Assembly (NCBI GenBank): GCA_019426215.1
Contig: CM033393.1
Span: 7,536,046 to 7,600,045 of the forward strand
Length of the DNA stretch: 64,000 bases
Direction: 5' to 3'
Source: Buddleja alternifolia
Taxonomy: Eukaryota > Streptophyta > Magnoliopsida > Lamiales > Scrophulariaceae
In this document: positions 47,381 through 57,792 of the stretch, piece by piece
Numbering within the stretch: position 1 is the first letter of the stretch
Layout: every line of letters starts with the position of its first letter
Translations under genes and position numbers: made by a program
Notes under the pieces: generated by a model
What the model saw: the letters and a program-made list of their open reading frames with translations, nothing else
Told to the model about the DNA's origin: nothing
The model's database searches: none

Positions 47381-48657
47381 GCCTAAAGGACTGGAATGAT
47401 CCGGCCCTTTAGGCCCCTTTGTTTGGGGGAGGCACATTCATGGCATGTGAAGGAATTTCAGGCAGAATATTCCACAGGAAAATGCTTTCATATAAAAATC
47501 TGTGAATCCCGTAAAGTTCAGGATACAAAATGAAAAATAAAAAGTATTTTTAAAAAAGTGCAAAAAAAGCCAATAGTTCGAAGGATTTAATGTCTTTACC
47601 CCAATTATGAAACACTTGCCATGCATCTATCTGCCCAATGACAAATTCCTGTATACACTTGGTGTAAAATCCACTTGCATACACAAGTCACAACAAAAAA
47701 ATAATAAAAAATATTTGATTTATTTTTATATTGAATATATTTTATTTATACCGAGTTTATGCAAAAAATTTCCCCGCCGAATATATAAAAATCAAATGTA
47801 ATATCTATAACCTCGTAATATTGGATGTTGACATCTCAATTATTTTGTCAAAATAAAATTTTTATGTCCACATTTTTCAAATGTCACCTTAGTCCGTGCA
47901 ATAATAGAGTTGGAATAATAGCTGTATATACATGCCATGATTTGATGCAATTAACTGTTTTCCAGGTACAATATATGCATTTGTACTACCATCGTAAAAT
48001 TGCAATCATGTCAATTTTATCGACCCTACGCTTCATCAATGTTTTTAATAGCTCCTACGTCTTATTTTTCCACATTTATCATGCCTTATTTTTGATAAAT
48101 ATCTCTCTATAAATTATTTATGTCGTTGCAACAAAGTCGATCTTCCTTTCTTTAAAATCCTTTTCAAAAAAAAACATGTACGTCGACAAATCCTTATCGT
48201 AATAATAACTCCGCAAACGTTAGGAACAACAAATTAAACATGGGAAGTTGTTGGACTGTTTGAGTCGCATTCTTATTACTTGAAAAAAGAAAATTAATAT
48301 CATGAGTCATGACTTTGAAAATTATGACAATTAGATCAATATCTTTTATTAAAACTTAATCATTCCCAGCCGTTGTTCATTTACTGCATGTAAATAAAAC
48401 TGGAGTTAATAGAATGACATATAAGCCTGGTCAAGTAAAATTTTGACAGATGAATATACCCTAATTATTATCAATATATTTTTAGTGTTACTTGGTGGTC
48501 CAATCAATTAATCTATATCTTAACCTGTCGTCTCTTATGTAATATCCATGCTAGATCGCATAATTTTCTATAAAGGGTTGATGCTATAGTGTTTCAAGCT
48601 AGTTTTTACAATTTAAGATCGAGAGTTTCGCTCTGTTATATTATTAGAATTCTTAAG
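47381..48657. other. Intergenic, non-coding
   Basis: At 47500-47600 there is an arm related to the fold-back repeat at 15690-15990. The rest shows no gene; short Phe/Tyr/Ile-rich frames have no domain. Confidence 0.5.
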
Positions 48658-49785
48658 GTAAAATTGTACTTTACGTCCCATAACTTTGCCCGAATTCTAT
48701 TCTGGTCTCACTCGTTACAAAAATATCACATTGAATCCCATATCTTACAAAAAATCTCAATGTTGGTCTCATCCGTCAATTTTCATCAATTTTTAACGGA
48801 GAAGGCACGTGTCCGTTAATTAAAGGCCATTTTTTGTTTTTTTAATAAGTAGTTATATATATATATATAAATAAAGAAAAAAATTAATTTTTTTTCCAAT
48901 CGTTAACTGTTCATCGTCTCGTCTTCACAGTGAAGACGATGAACAGTGATTTTTTTTGGTTATTTTTATATATAATATATTATATAATTTTGTGTGTATA
49001 TATATATATATATACATATTATATATGTTTGTGTGTGTCTATTTATGTATGTGTGTGTGTATCACTGTATGTGTGTTGGGGGGGAAATCTGGTCACTGTT
49101 GATCGTCTTCACAGTGAAGACGATGAACAGTATTTTTTTTTGGTTATTTTTATATATAATCTATTGTATAATTTTGTGTGTGTATATATATATACATATT
49201 ATATGTCTATGTGTGTGTCTATATATGTATGTGTGTGTTGGGGGGGGGGGGCGGTTAATTTTTTTTATTTAATTTTTATATATAATATATTATATAATTT
49301 TTTGTATATATATATATACATATTATATATGTCTATGTGTGTGTCTATATATGTATGTGTGATTGGGTGGGGGGGGGGGGATTTGGTCACTGTTCATCGT
49401 CTTCACGCGTCTTCCGTGAAGACGATGAACAGTGAATTTTATTTTTTGTTATTTTTACATATACAATATTATATAATTTTTTTTTGTGTGTACATATATG
49501 TATTATATTTTATGTTTTTTTGTTAAATTATTAAACAAATTACAGGTTTGGGGGCTTTTTTGCAATTATCCTTTGTTTTGGAGCCCAAATCAGGTACATA
49601 TCATGGTCAAAGCTTTGACTAACGGCCCATGTGCAAGTCACATGCCATCTGCCGTTAGAAATTGACGGATGGGACCAACATTGAGATTTTTTGTAAGATA
49701 TGGGACTCAATGTGATATTTTTGTAACGGGTGGGACCAAAATTGAATTCGGGCAAAGTTATGGGACGTAAAGTGCAATTTTCCCA
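48658..49785. mobile_element. Inverted-repeat element with tandem hairpin interior
   Basis: Terminal arms of about 170 bp: aaaattgtactttacgtccc... at 48659 and ...gggacgtaaagtgcaatttt ending near 49781. They pair closely (cataactttgcccgaattc, ttacaaaaaatctcaatgtt). There is no transposase, and the interior is a tandem array. Confidence 0.85.
48905..49510. repeat. Tandem units with perfect hairpins and G runs
   Basis: The unit is a palindrome (ctgttcatcgtcttcac / gtgaagacgatgaacag at about 48908, 49096 and 49388), then ttttggttatttttatatata, then TA/TG-rich DNA and a G run (about 49078-49085, 49239-49251, 49369-49380). There are about three and a half units; the third has lost its hairpin. 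Confidence 0.85.
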
Positions 49786-49909
49786 ATTCTTAATTTTCGT
49801 ACTAAAATTTATGAACCACATTTGAAAAAATAAACAAAGTTTTTTTATTGAGAGTAGATATTTCATATATATTCAATGAATATTTTTTTCATTAGTCAAA
49901 ATAAGTAAA

Positions 49910-50080
49910 AGGAAAAATTACACATAGACTCCCTCAATAATGGGGTAATTACACAAACTTCTCCTCACTAATTGATAATTACAAACACACCCCCTTATGG
50001 TGTATTTGTAATTATCAATTAGTGAGGGGAGGTTTGTGTAATTATCCCGTTATTGAGGGGGTGTGAATATATTTTCCCTA
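49910..50080. repeat. Fold-back MITE
   Basis: Starts aggaaaaattacacatagac; inner arms ctcctcactaattgataatt and aattatcaattagtgagggg pair. Same family as 17096-17360. Confidence 0.8.
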
Positions 50081-51260
50081 AGTAAAAAGAGTCCCCCTTA
50101 AAACATGAAATAAGGAAACTACACCTATTGATTTTGTAGAAGTGTCAAAACCATAATTTGTAATGTTGAATTTGAATTTTTAGTGTCCTTTGTAGTCAAG
50201 AGTTGGCGCCCACAATTAAGATTACTTTAATAGTATGTTATCGCATAATTTGATGGTTCCATGTCTTAGGGATTGTGCTAAAATTTAATTCTTTGTTTCC
50301 CCTGGGAGCACAATCTCGGGGGTTAGACCATAGTATCCTAACAGAAGTCTCACAACCTGCAACTTCAGTTGCACTCAATTTCATCATCTTAAACACTGGA
50401 GGATAACCGCCTTTGTTAACCTGTCTGCTAACATCCTTACATAAAGGACTTTTCCAATGGCAATCTCGGATCCCTCACATCTCTGCTCTTAGCCCCTGCA
50501 TGAGCTATGTCTAATCCATTCGCCAAAAATCCCAGTTTTTCAATAGACAACTCAGGTCTCTTGCATATCTGCTCGATGCTCCCACTACAAAAGCTATGTC
50601 TCATCGCTCTGCTAACAAACTCTGGCTCTGTGAATCTGCCTAACTTGCTTCACATGTTGCCTACATGATTTTTGGCTCCATGCCCGCCTTTCCGATGCCA
50701 TGCCCCTGCCTCATGGTTTTCATCTACGTGAATCTGTCTCATTGGCTCCACAACTCTACTATCTGGCTTTGCCGTCCTCTTGCCTTTGGCTCTGTGGATC
50801 TGCTTTAGCACCACAATTCTGCCATCTGGTCTTTGACTACACGGATCTACCATCCCAACTACTGATTCAATTACTCTAACCTCTTGATCTATGGATCCTC
50901 TTCACTAGCATCGCTACTGCTTCCACTGGCTTTGCTTTCTACCCACATGGCAACACGAATCTACCTCTGCTGTGCAGATCTTCCTATTTGGAATGATGAT
51001 TTTTTTCACGTTTTCTCATTAACGTTGAATGTGATTACTCTCCTGCCCTGGTGAACTAACCTATCCCATCCTCCTTTGTTAACTTCTCCGCATTGACCCG
51101 GACCTCTGTTCGTACTATCTGCAACAAAACTGTCTATCTCAACCTTTCCTTCATCTCCAACCATCGTTCTCATGACAAACTGCTAAAACAAAGCGCTCTT
51201 TCCCATAGATCTTGATCTAAGATGACTCCTAAATTTGCAAGAATATGACACTGATGCCAA
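50081..51260 (-). other. Probable interior of a decayed minus-strand LTR element
   Basis: Less AT-rich than its surroundings and without a long open frame. A minus-strand TGGCATCAGTGTC at about 51247-51259 resembles a PBS directly next to the LTR-like end at 51261. No gag or pol motif can be read. Confidence 0.35.
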
Positions 51261-51521
51261 TTGTTATGAATGAGGCATCACGAGATGAATTGTAAACTGT
51301 TGGAAATCAACAAGAATCAAAGAAGCATGAAAGATGACACAAGGAATTTTAAAATGGTTCGGGAAACTTGTCAATATCCACGAGCCAATAATACATCTAC
51401 ATCTTTATTTCTCAGAGTGAATCATCAGTTACAACTTGAATTCTGCTATTTATAATAGTGGAGCAATATAAAATCCTATCAAACTAGGAAAGACAATTCT
51501 AGAAAGGGATAATTGCATATC
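51261..51521 (-). repeat. LTR-like fragment (minus strand), interrupted at 51522
   Basis: Starts TGTTATGAATGAGGC in plus, giving a minus-strand end ...CATTCATAACA beside the PBS-like site. It contains tggttcgggaaacttg..., a style common in copia LTRs read backwards. The larger copia element inserted at 51522 cuts it. Confidence 0.4.
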
Positions 51522-53044
51522 TGTTAGAAATTTCATGTTAGATGTTTTGATGATGACAATTAGGACCTTTGTTAGACTCCAAAAATATGTAAGTTTGTTT
51601 TTCAGCTTTGAAGCGTTAGATTTGTAATAGGCTTTGTTTTATTTTTATTCTAAATTATTAGGCTAAGTAGTCTTAGGCTGAGCGTCTGATAATTTCTGAG
51701 TGAGTTTATCAGTGGTAAAGTTTGAAAACTCAAGCGCCTGATTTCTGAATGAAGATAAAGTCTCCAAGCGTCCAATTGACCAGATATATCAAGCGTTACC
51801 TTATAGGACAGAAGTGATTTCACCTGAATTTATTTCTAGGTCCAGAAGGAGTTTTAATGAAAATATTCTCAAAGCATTAAATACCAATGGGCATTTAATT
51901 CAAATGCATTAAATGTTGATAAGAGCATTAAATGTGATAAGCACTTTCAGACGTACGGAGAAGCCACCATATTGGACTGTCAACTATTCAAAGACTGCAG
52001 CACCAACTTTTGTGCAGCAGATTTTCAGGAAAAAGGACAAAAGTTGTTCACTCGCGGAAGTGAGAGACACGCGCCCTTGCATGTGTCAAACATACACTTT
52101 TTCCAAGAATGCCTATAAATAGGACTTCAACAACAAGCCAAACACAGAGAACAATTATCAAGTCGAATTGCTGTTGCATTGAAGTCTCATTCCTTACAAT
52201 CTCAGAAAAGCCAAACTTTTAAGAAATTATTCTCTTTGCTTTTCTTCAAATCCTGAGACAGTCAATCCAATATCTCAAACATTCTTTTCGAAGAAACTAC
52301 ATTACTACTGAGATATTTCCAGTTATTTGAACTTTATCAAAATCAAACAAACCTTTTAGAAAAAACCCTATCCATGCCTCGCGATCTGTGTGAAGTCGAA
52401 GTTGGAGACTTACCATATTTCTGGGTGAAAGAAGCAAGGGGATTGAAGTGATTTGGAGCAGAAATCTGTGTGATCAAGGAGCTCAAGTCATCGACATCCA
52501 TCTCTCCCTAATTTGTAGAAGATTCTGTGTGATTCTTTGAGAATCATTTTAGCGGATTGCCTCCAAGTGTTTGTGGAGAAGAAGGACGTAGTTGAGATTA
52601 CACCACCCAACGAACCTTACAAATATTGTGTCATTTACTTTTCAGTCAATTCTTTTATCTATCATATCATTGCTTAAACTGATTAAGTAAAACACAATCA
52701 AACGCTAAGCAACTAAGAAACTTCTTGTGATGCTAAAGCTTTTAAAAGAAGACTACAAAAATCATTCCGTTGTGCTAACACTGATCAAAGAAGTGAACGC
52801 TCAAACCTACTCGGTTAAAGTATTGAATTCTTGAAATCTAAGTTAACTTTATAAAAATAGTCTTCGTTAGACGCTTCACCAAAGCGCCTATATTTTACGT
52901 GAACGCTTAAATCAAGCGTTAGACACTTCAAGCGTCTACTATTTCAAGCGTCCAAAAACCATTTTAGTACGAAATCTTTTGAAATCAAAAAAGACTTTAG
53001 GGTCTATTCAACCCCCCCCCCTTTCTAGACCCTTTCGTATGCCA
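51522..53044 (+). repeat. 5' LTR of the SIRE-like copia
   Basis: TGTTAGAAATTTCATGTTAG... to ...CCTTTCGTATGCCA, about 1.52 kb. It contains many aagcgtc/aagcgcc motifs and a poly-C run at about 53011-53021. Related to the LTRs of the element at 56062-64000. Confidence 0.85.
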
Positions 53045-53054
53045 CTCTAAAAAG

Positions 53055-53066
53055 TGGTATCAGAGC
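53055..53066 (+). other. Primer binding site (initiator Met tRNA)
   Basis: TGGTATCAGAGC, the exact plant Met-tRNA PBS, about 10 bp after the LTR end. Confidence 0.92.
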
Positions 53067-53152
53067 GGTTAAAGTTGAAATTTTAAAATTTCCAAGCATA
53101 ACTGCTTGTTTAGATCCTTTTTCAAATTCTAGTTGCTTTTAAAATTTTTGTT

Positions 53153-54148
53153 ATGGCATTTGCTAAATTTCCCAAACTAACTGAGTCTTTTGACACATGG
53201 AAAGTCAAAGCATTTACATATCTCTGTTCATGTGATGATGACATGTGTGATATTATTTCAGATGGGCCAATCAAAATATATAAAGTTATCACAAGAGCGC
53301 CTGAAGCCAAAGAAGAAACTCTCGATGGTTACGTTGAGAAACCAAAACAAGAATGGTTTCCAGATGAGCGTCGAAGAGCTAATTTAGACAATGTTGGTCG
53401 TAACGCTCTATATACGGCTATTGGTGATAATGACAACTTATTCAACAAGATCAAGTCTTGCAAAACCACTAAAGAAATATGGGATAAGTTGGCTACAATT
53501 TGTGGTGGTTCAGCTCAGATCAAAGAAAACAAACTTTCCATTGCCAAGGAAAAGTTTAACGGATTTAAGATGCTACCCAATGAAACTTTAGAGCAAATAG
53601 ATATAAGATTTACAGCTCTAGTTACAGAACTTACATCGTTGGGAATGGATTTGCAGAATCGAGAAATGGTGGTTAAGATCTTTAGAAGTTTACCAAGTAA
53701 ATTCTTGATGAAGACAACCGCTATGAGGGAATCAAATATGCTGGATCTCCTAACTCCAGAAGATGCCTTTTCAGAGCTTAAAGCATTTGAGTTCAAGTTG
53801 AATTCTTCTAGTGATGTTGTGAGTAGTCCAGTGATTGAATCTGGAGCGCTTATAGCATCAATCAAAGGCAAATCGGGGAATAAAGGAAAGAATCTAGATA
53901 TCAATGAAAAAGAGGAATTAGCTTTGCTGAATAGATTCAGGAAGTTCTTGAGATATGAAAAGAAAGGAAAAGGTTTTAATAATCAAGGACAAAGTTCATA
54001 TCAAGCATCTTCTCCGATGCAACAACAGCTTCAAGCTCCTCAATATTCTGTTCCTTCATCCCAAGCGCCTGTTCAGTACCAAGCGTCTACTCAAAATCTC
54101 CCAGCTCCAGTGGTCTCAAAACCACACATTGCAAGGTTAACAAATTAA
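53153..54148 (+). CDS. Copia gag, first part (331 codons to an in-frame stop)
   Basis: Starts MAFAKFPKLTESFDTWKVKA. It has the copia gag/UBN2 order: FDTWKVKAFTYL, ...CDIISDGP, NALYTAIGD, KTTKEIWDKLATICGG, ...EKFNGFKMLPNETLEQIDIR and ELTSLGMDL. The C-terminal part is Gln/Pro/Ser-rich. A TAA follows ARLTN, but the same frame stays open downstream to 55354, so this is one gag frame with a single nonsense codon. The product would be the capsid protein. Confidence 0.85.
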   Translation: MAFAKFPKLTESFDTWKVKAFTYLCSCDDDMCDIISDGPIKIYKVITRAPEAKEETLDGYVEKPKQEWFPDERRRANLDNVGRNALYTAIGDNDNLFNKIKSCKTTKEIWDKLATICGGSAQIKENKLSIAKEKFNGFKMLPNETLEQIDIRFTALVTELTSLGMDLQNREMVVKIFRSLPSKFLMKTTAMRESNMLDLLTPEDAFSELKAFEFKLNSSSDVVSSPVIESGALIASIKGKSGNKGKNLDINEKEELALLNRFRKFLRYEKKGKGFNNQGQSSYQASSPMQQQLQAPQYSVPSSQAPVQYQASTQNLPAPVVSKPHIARLTN

Positions 54149-55354
54149 CAAAAAATGAAAACTAATCTTTATTACAATTGCAGGAAACCAGGGCACTACC
54201 AGGTAAATTGCCCTTATCCAAACGTATCCAAGCCCTCAAGGCAGGATTACTTGGATAGAAACCAATTCAGGAGCAACCTTCGTCAACAAGGATTGCTAGC
54301 GGAATCAGAACCAGCATCCGCACCTGAAGATTTAGAATCATCAGAAAAGAGTAGCGATGATGATGAGCCATTAGATGACTCAGCGCTCATATGTCTCATG
54401 GCCAGAGATGATGAAGCGTCTCCTGAGGTAATCAATGAATTATCTATTCCTCTTTCTTATGATGAATTACTTGACAAAGTCAAAGAATACTACAATGAAT
54501 GTCAAGAAGCAGCCAAAATATATCAAAATGATCCCGCTATTATCTCATCACTCACAAGAGATAAACTGATGCTCAAAGCAGAGTTGCGAGTTCAGCAACA
54601 GTGCATTGAGAAGAACCAATTGCTTGAGAGTGAAATCATTCAATTAAAAAGCGATCTTGATATAATAGTCAAGAGAGAAGCTGATTTGATCGCTAGACTT
54701 GATAAATCAGAGCAGCTCATCTCATCATTATCAAAAACTTCTAGAAAGTTGGATAATGTGACTGAAGTAACTAGATTATTTGGTGAGAAGACCGGTTTAG
54801 GATGCGATAAACTCGGTAAACAACCCAATAAATCTAATGCTACGGCAAACAACAAAGGAAAGGGTGTTATCTTTGTTGAAAAAGGTTCACAAGGTCAAAC
54901 ACAAAATAAACCTAGTGACAATGGTAAGAGGCCAACTGAGAAAGTCAAAGCTAACTCAGGCAAGGGTAAGGTTAAGGCAAATGATTCACAAAGACGGGTT
55001 TATCCAAACGCTCAAAAGGCTAAAGATAAGACTGACCACTGTGAATCAAGCGCTAAGCGTCCAGCACCAAAAGTGCAACCCAAGGCAGTGCCAAGAAAAT
55101 ACCAGCGTCAATATCCAAGACAGTCAAGATCATATTATCGATACTATAATGATTATGATTATGACTACCATTATAATCAAGGATATTATTATTATACACC
55201 CAAAAAGCACACACAACACATTGTGAAACCCAAAAAGGCCAATATTCCTACAATGAAGACTAGGCAAATATGGGTTCCTAAAGTTCTAATTCAAACTAAC
55301 AATGTTATTAATGTTAAAGGACCCAAGCAACAATGGGTACGTGAACAGAAATAG
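54149..55354 (+). CDS. Copia gag, C-terminal part (same frame after the stop)
   Basis: In frame with 53153-54148. Begins with a zinc knuckle NCRKPGHYQVNC whose first Cys is Tyr (YYNC instead of CYNC). Then come an acidic stretch (ESSEKSSDDDEPLDDSALIC), a coiled-coil-like region (AELRVQQQCIEKNQLLESEI), a Lys-rich region and a Tyr/Asp-rich tract (YYRYYNDYDYDYHYNQGYYY). It ends at TAG 55354. A long gag tail of this type is usual in SIRE-like copia elements. Confidence 0.82.
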   Translation, partial: QKMKTNLYYNCRKPGHYQVNCPYPNVSKPSRQDYLDRNQFRSNLRQQGLLAESEPASAPEDLESSEKSSDDDEPLDDSALICLMARDDEASPEVINELSIPLSYDELLDKVKEYYNECQEAAKIYQNDPAIISSLTRDKLMLKAELRVQQQCIEKNQLLESEIIQLKSDLDIIVKREADLIARLDKSEQLISSLSKTSRKLDNVTEVTRLFGEKTGLGCDKLGKQPNKSNATANNKGKGVIFVEKGSQGQTQNKPSDNGKRPTEKVKANSGKGKVKANDSQRRVYPNAQKAKDKTDHCESSAKRPAPKVQPKAVPRKYQRQYPRQSRSYYRYYNDYDYDYHYNQGYYYYTPKKHTQHIVKPKKANIPTMKTRQIWVPKVLIQTNNVINVKGPKQQWVREQK

Positions 55355-55359
55355 GACTT

Positions 55360-56061
55360 CCCTTTTGATTGCAGGTACCTAGAGCTAGAGCCGATACATC
55401 TGTGTGGTACTTCGATAGTGGATCGTCAAGGCACATGACTGGTTCCAAAGATCTTCTGATCAACTATCAAGCCGCCAATGGTCCTCAGGTTGTATTTGGT
55501 GACAAATCCAAAGGTAAAACCAAAGGTATAGGTACTGTGCATAGGCGGAACATCATGATAAGTGATGTTTATTATGTTGAGGGTCTGAAGCACAATTTAT
55601 TAAGCATAAATCAATTTTGTGAAAAAGGCTTTGAAGTCATATTCTCAAGTGACTATTGCTATATAAATGACGCTAAGACTAGGTCTACTAAATTGAAAGG
55701 AAAAAGAACTAACAACGTATATTTGATAGATTGGGGTTCAACACTCGATAACAACCCAACATGTTTTGTTGCTAAAAATGAATCTAAAATGGGTTGGTTG
55801 TGGCAAAGAAAAATGAATCACCTCAACTTCAAGACAATCTCTCAGCTTATAAGTCAAAATCTTGTAGAGGGATTACCAAATGGACCATTTCATAAGGATC
55901 ACCTTTGTGACGCTTGTCAAATGGGTAAACAAGTTAAATCATCGTTCAAGAGAAAACCTCATCTATCTACCTCTAGAATACTTGAACTACTTCACATGGA
56001 TTTGTTTGGACCTGTTCAAACAATCAGTATAAGTGGTAATAAGTATACTGGTGGTCCCAAG
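55360..56061 (+). CDS. Copia protease and start of integrase, truncated by insertion
   Basis: A new frame relative to gag, separated by a stop and a frameshift. It shows the protease motif WYFDSGSSRHMTGSKDLL (DSG active site), then a gag_pre-integrase stretch GWLWQRKMNHLNFKTISQLI...HLCDACQMGKQVKSSFK with His and CxxC metal ligands, then LELLHMDLFGPVQTISISGN, the start of the integrase core. The frame is cut near 56055-56062 by the minus-strand LTR element. Confidence 0.85.
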
Positions 56062-57545
56062 TGGCATATGAAAGGGTCTAGAAGGGGGGGGGGGGGTTGA
56101 ATAGACCCTGAAGTCTTTTTAGACTTAAAAAAAAATTCGTATCACTTAAATATTTTTGAATGCTTGGAGTACTGAGCGCTTGGGTCAAACGCTTCAGAGT
56201 AGTTAACTTAGACTTAGTGATTGCAGCCGTTTACCAAAGTAGGGCAACGCTTAGATCGCTTAATCAGGGTTAGCACAGCGGAAATGATTTTTAGCGTTCT
56301 TTTAGATAATTTAATCGCTTTGCAATTTTATTTGTCTTTTTCAGAATAATATAATGTGATGAATATAAGACAATAAAATATAAATGACACAATAATTTGT
56401 AAGGTTCACTGGGTGATGTAATCCCAGCTACGTCCTTCTTCTCCTTTTTCACTTGGAGGAATTTACTATGATGATTATCAAAGAATCACACAGAAACTTT
56501 TACAAAATAGTAATGGATGAAAATGATCTTGGGCTCCTTGATCACACAGACTTCAGCACCAATGAAGATCGTCTTCTTTAAGCTTCTCTCACTCAGAAAT
56601 ACTGCCTGAAAGGGGTACAATAACTTTTCTCACTCAGATGAAAGGTTGAAGGTTATCTCTAGGGTTTTGTTTGTTTTTGGAAAGATCAAACAACTTGTAA
56701 TATCTCAAGTGGAATTTGGATTTCTTCTTTAGAAGATGTTTGAGATATTTTGGTGACTGTTTGGAATGTATGTAAAAAGCTTGAAGGTTTTGGCTATGGA
56801 GTTTCAAAGCTTTTTCACAGCAAGAGTATATGAATATTTTTCAATAATAGTTTTCTCGCGTGTATTTCTTAGGGCTTTGTTTGGGTGGTATTTATAGACA
56901 CTTTCTTGATATCTGTCCGTTGGACACATGTAGGAGCGTGTCATTCATGCGGAGAGTGAATATACCCAAGTTCTGACATTCTTGAAAATCTGCTGGGGCC
57001 GATTGGACGGGAGCAGTTTTAATCTCTGAAATTCTGACAGTCTGAGTAAAAAAGGTGGCTTGTCCACAAGTCATAGTAGCTTATCACATTTAATGCTCTT
57101 ATCAGGCATTTAATGCATTTGAATTTATTTCCCATTGGAATTAAATGTCCATTGAATGATTGCATTTAAGTCCTTCATGACTTGAAGGTTTATTTCATGT
57201 GAATCTTACATCCATCGCTTGAGACAATTTGAGCGCTTGATCCATGTATCCTGAAATAGGTTCCTTTAGCGTTTGACGGACGCTAAGAGACAAATCTTCA
57301 TCTCTGGTTGAATTCAGACGCTGGTCTTCAACTTCTTCTCTAATAGACTCACCTAGAATTCTACTAGCGATTCAGTTACGAAGACTTAGTCTAAAATCTA
57401 CAAAGATAAAAAATTACAAGCCTAAACAAAATTACAAACTTTCAAACGCTTAAACAAAGAAAACATAAACTTACATTTTATTTGGGGTCTAACAATGAAT
57501 CATATCTTGTCATCATCAAAACATCTAACATGAAATTTCCTAACA
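56062..57545 (-). repeat. 3' LTR of the nested non-autonomous element
   Basis: 1.48 kb. Nearly identical to 62544-64000, with a poly-G run (plus strand) at about 56086-56098 where the other copy has gggggagaga. Contains dispersed agcgctt/aagcgt motifs. Confidence 0.9.
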
Positions 57546-57560
57546 ATTTCCCCTTTTTGA
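57546..57560 (-). other. Polypurine tract of the nested element
   Basis: Minus-strand AAAAAGGGGAAAT immediately upstream of the 3' LTR start. Confidence 0.8.
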
Positions 57561-57792
57561 TGATGTCAAGACTTTAACTCTTGTAACTCTTTTATAATTT
57601 AAGAGTTACTAAAGAGAAAAGCCCAAAAAAATAAGTTAGCGTTCAAAAAGTTAGTAAGGTTAGCTAAAGTTAGATTAGCTTCAACAAGATGTTTCAGCGA
57701 TAAATCATTCACATATTGAAAGAATAAACATACATGATTTATACTGAAAACAAAAAAGGAAAGCGAGTACAAAAAAAAAACAAAAAAATCAT

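Noticed and set aside
48930..49526. 198-codon plus-strand open frame
   Set aside because: Low-complexity Tyr/Cys/Ile/Val-rich translation of TA/TG tandem repeats; the frame is open because the repeat lacks stops.
53515..53904. 129-codon minus-strand open frame
   Set aside because: Antisense shadow of copia gag.
54837..55226. 129-codon plus-strand open frame
   Set aside because: Shifted-frame shadow of the Lys/Tyr-rich gag tail.
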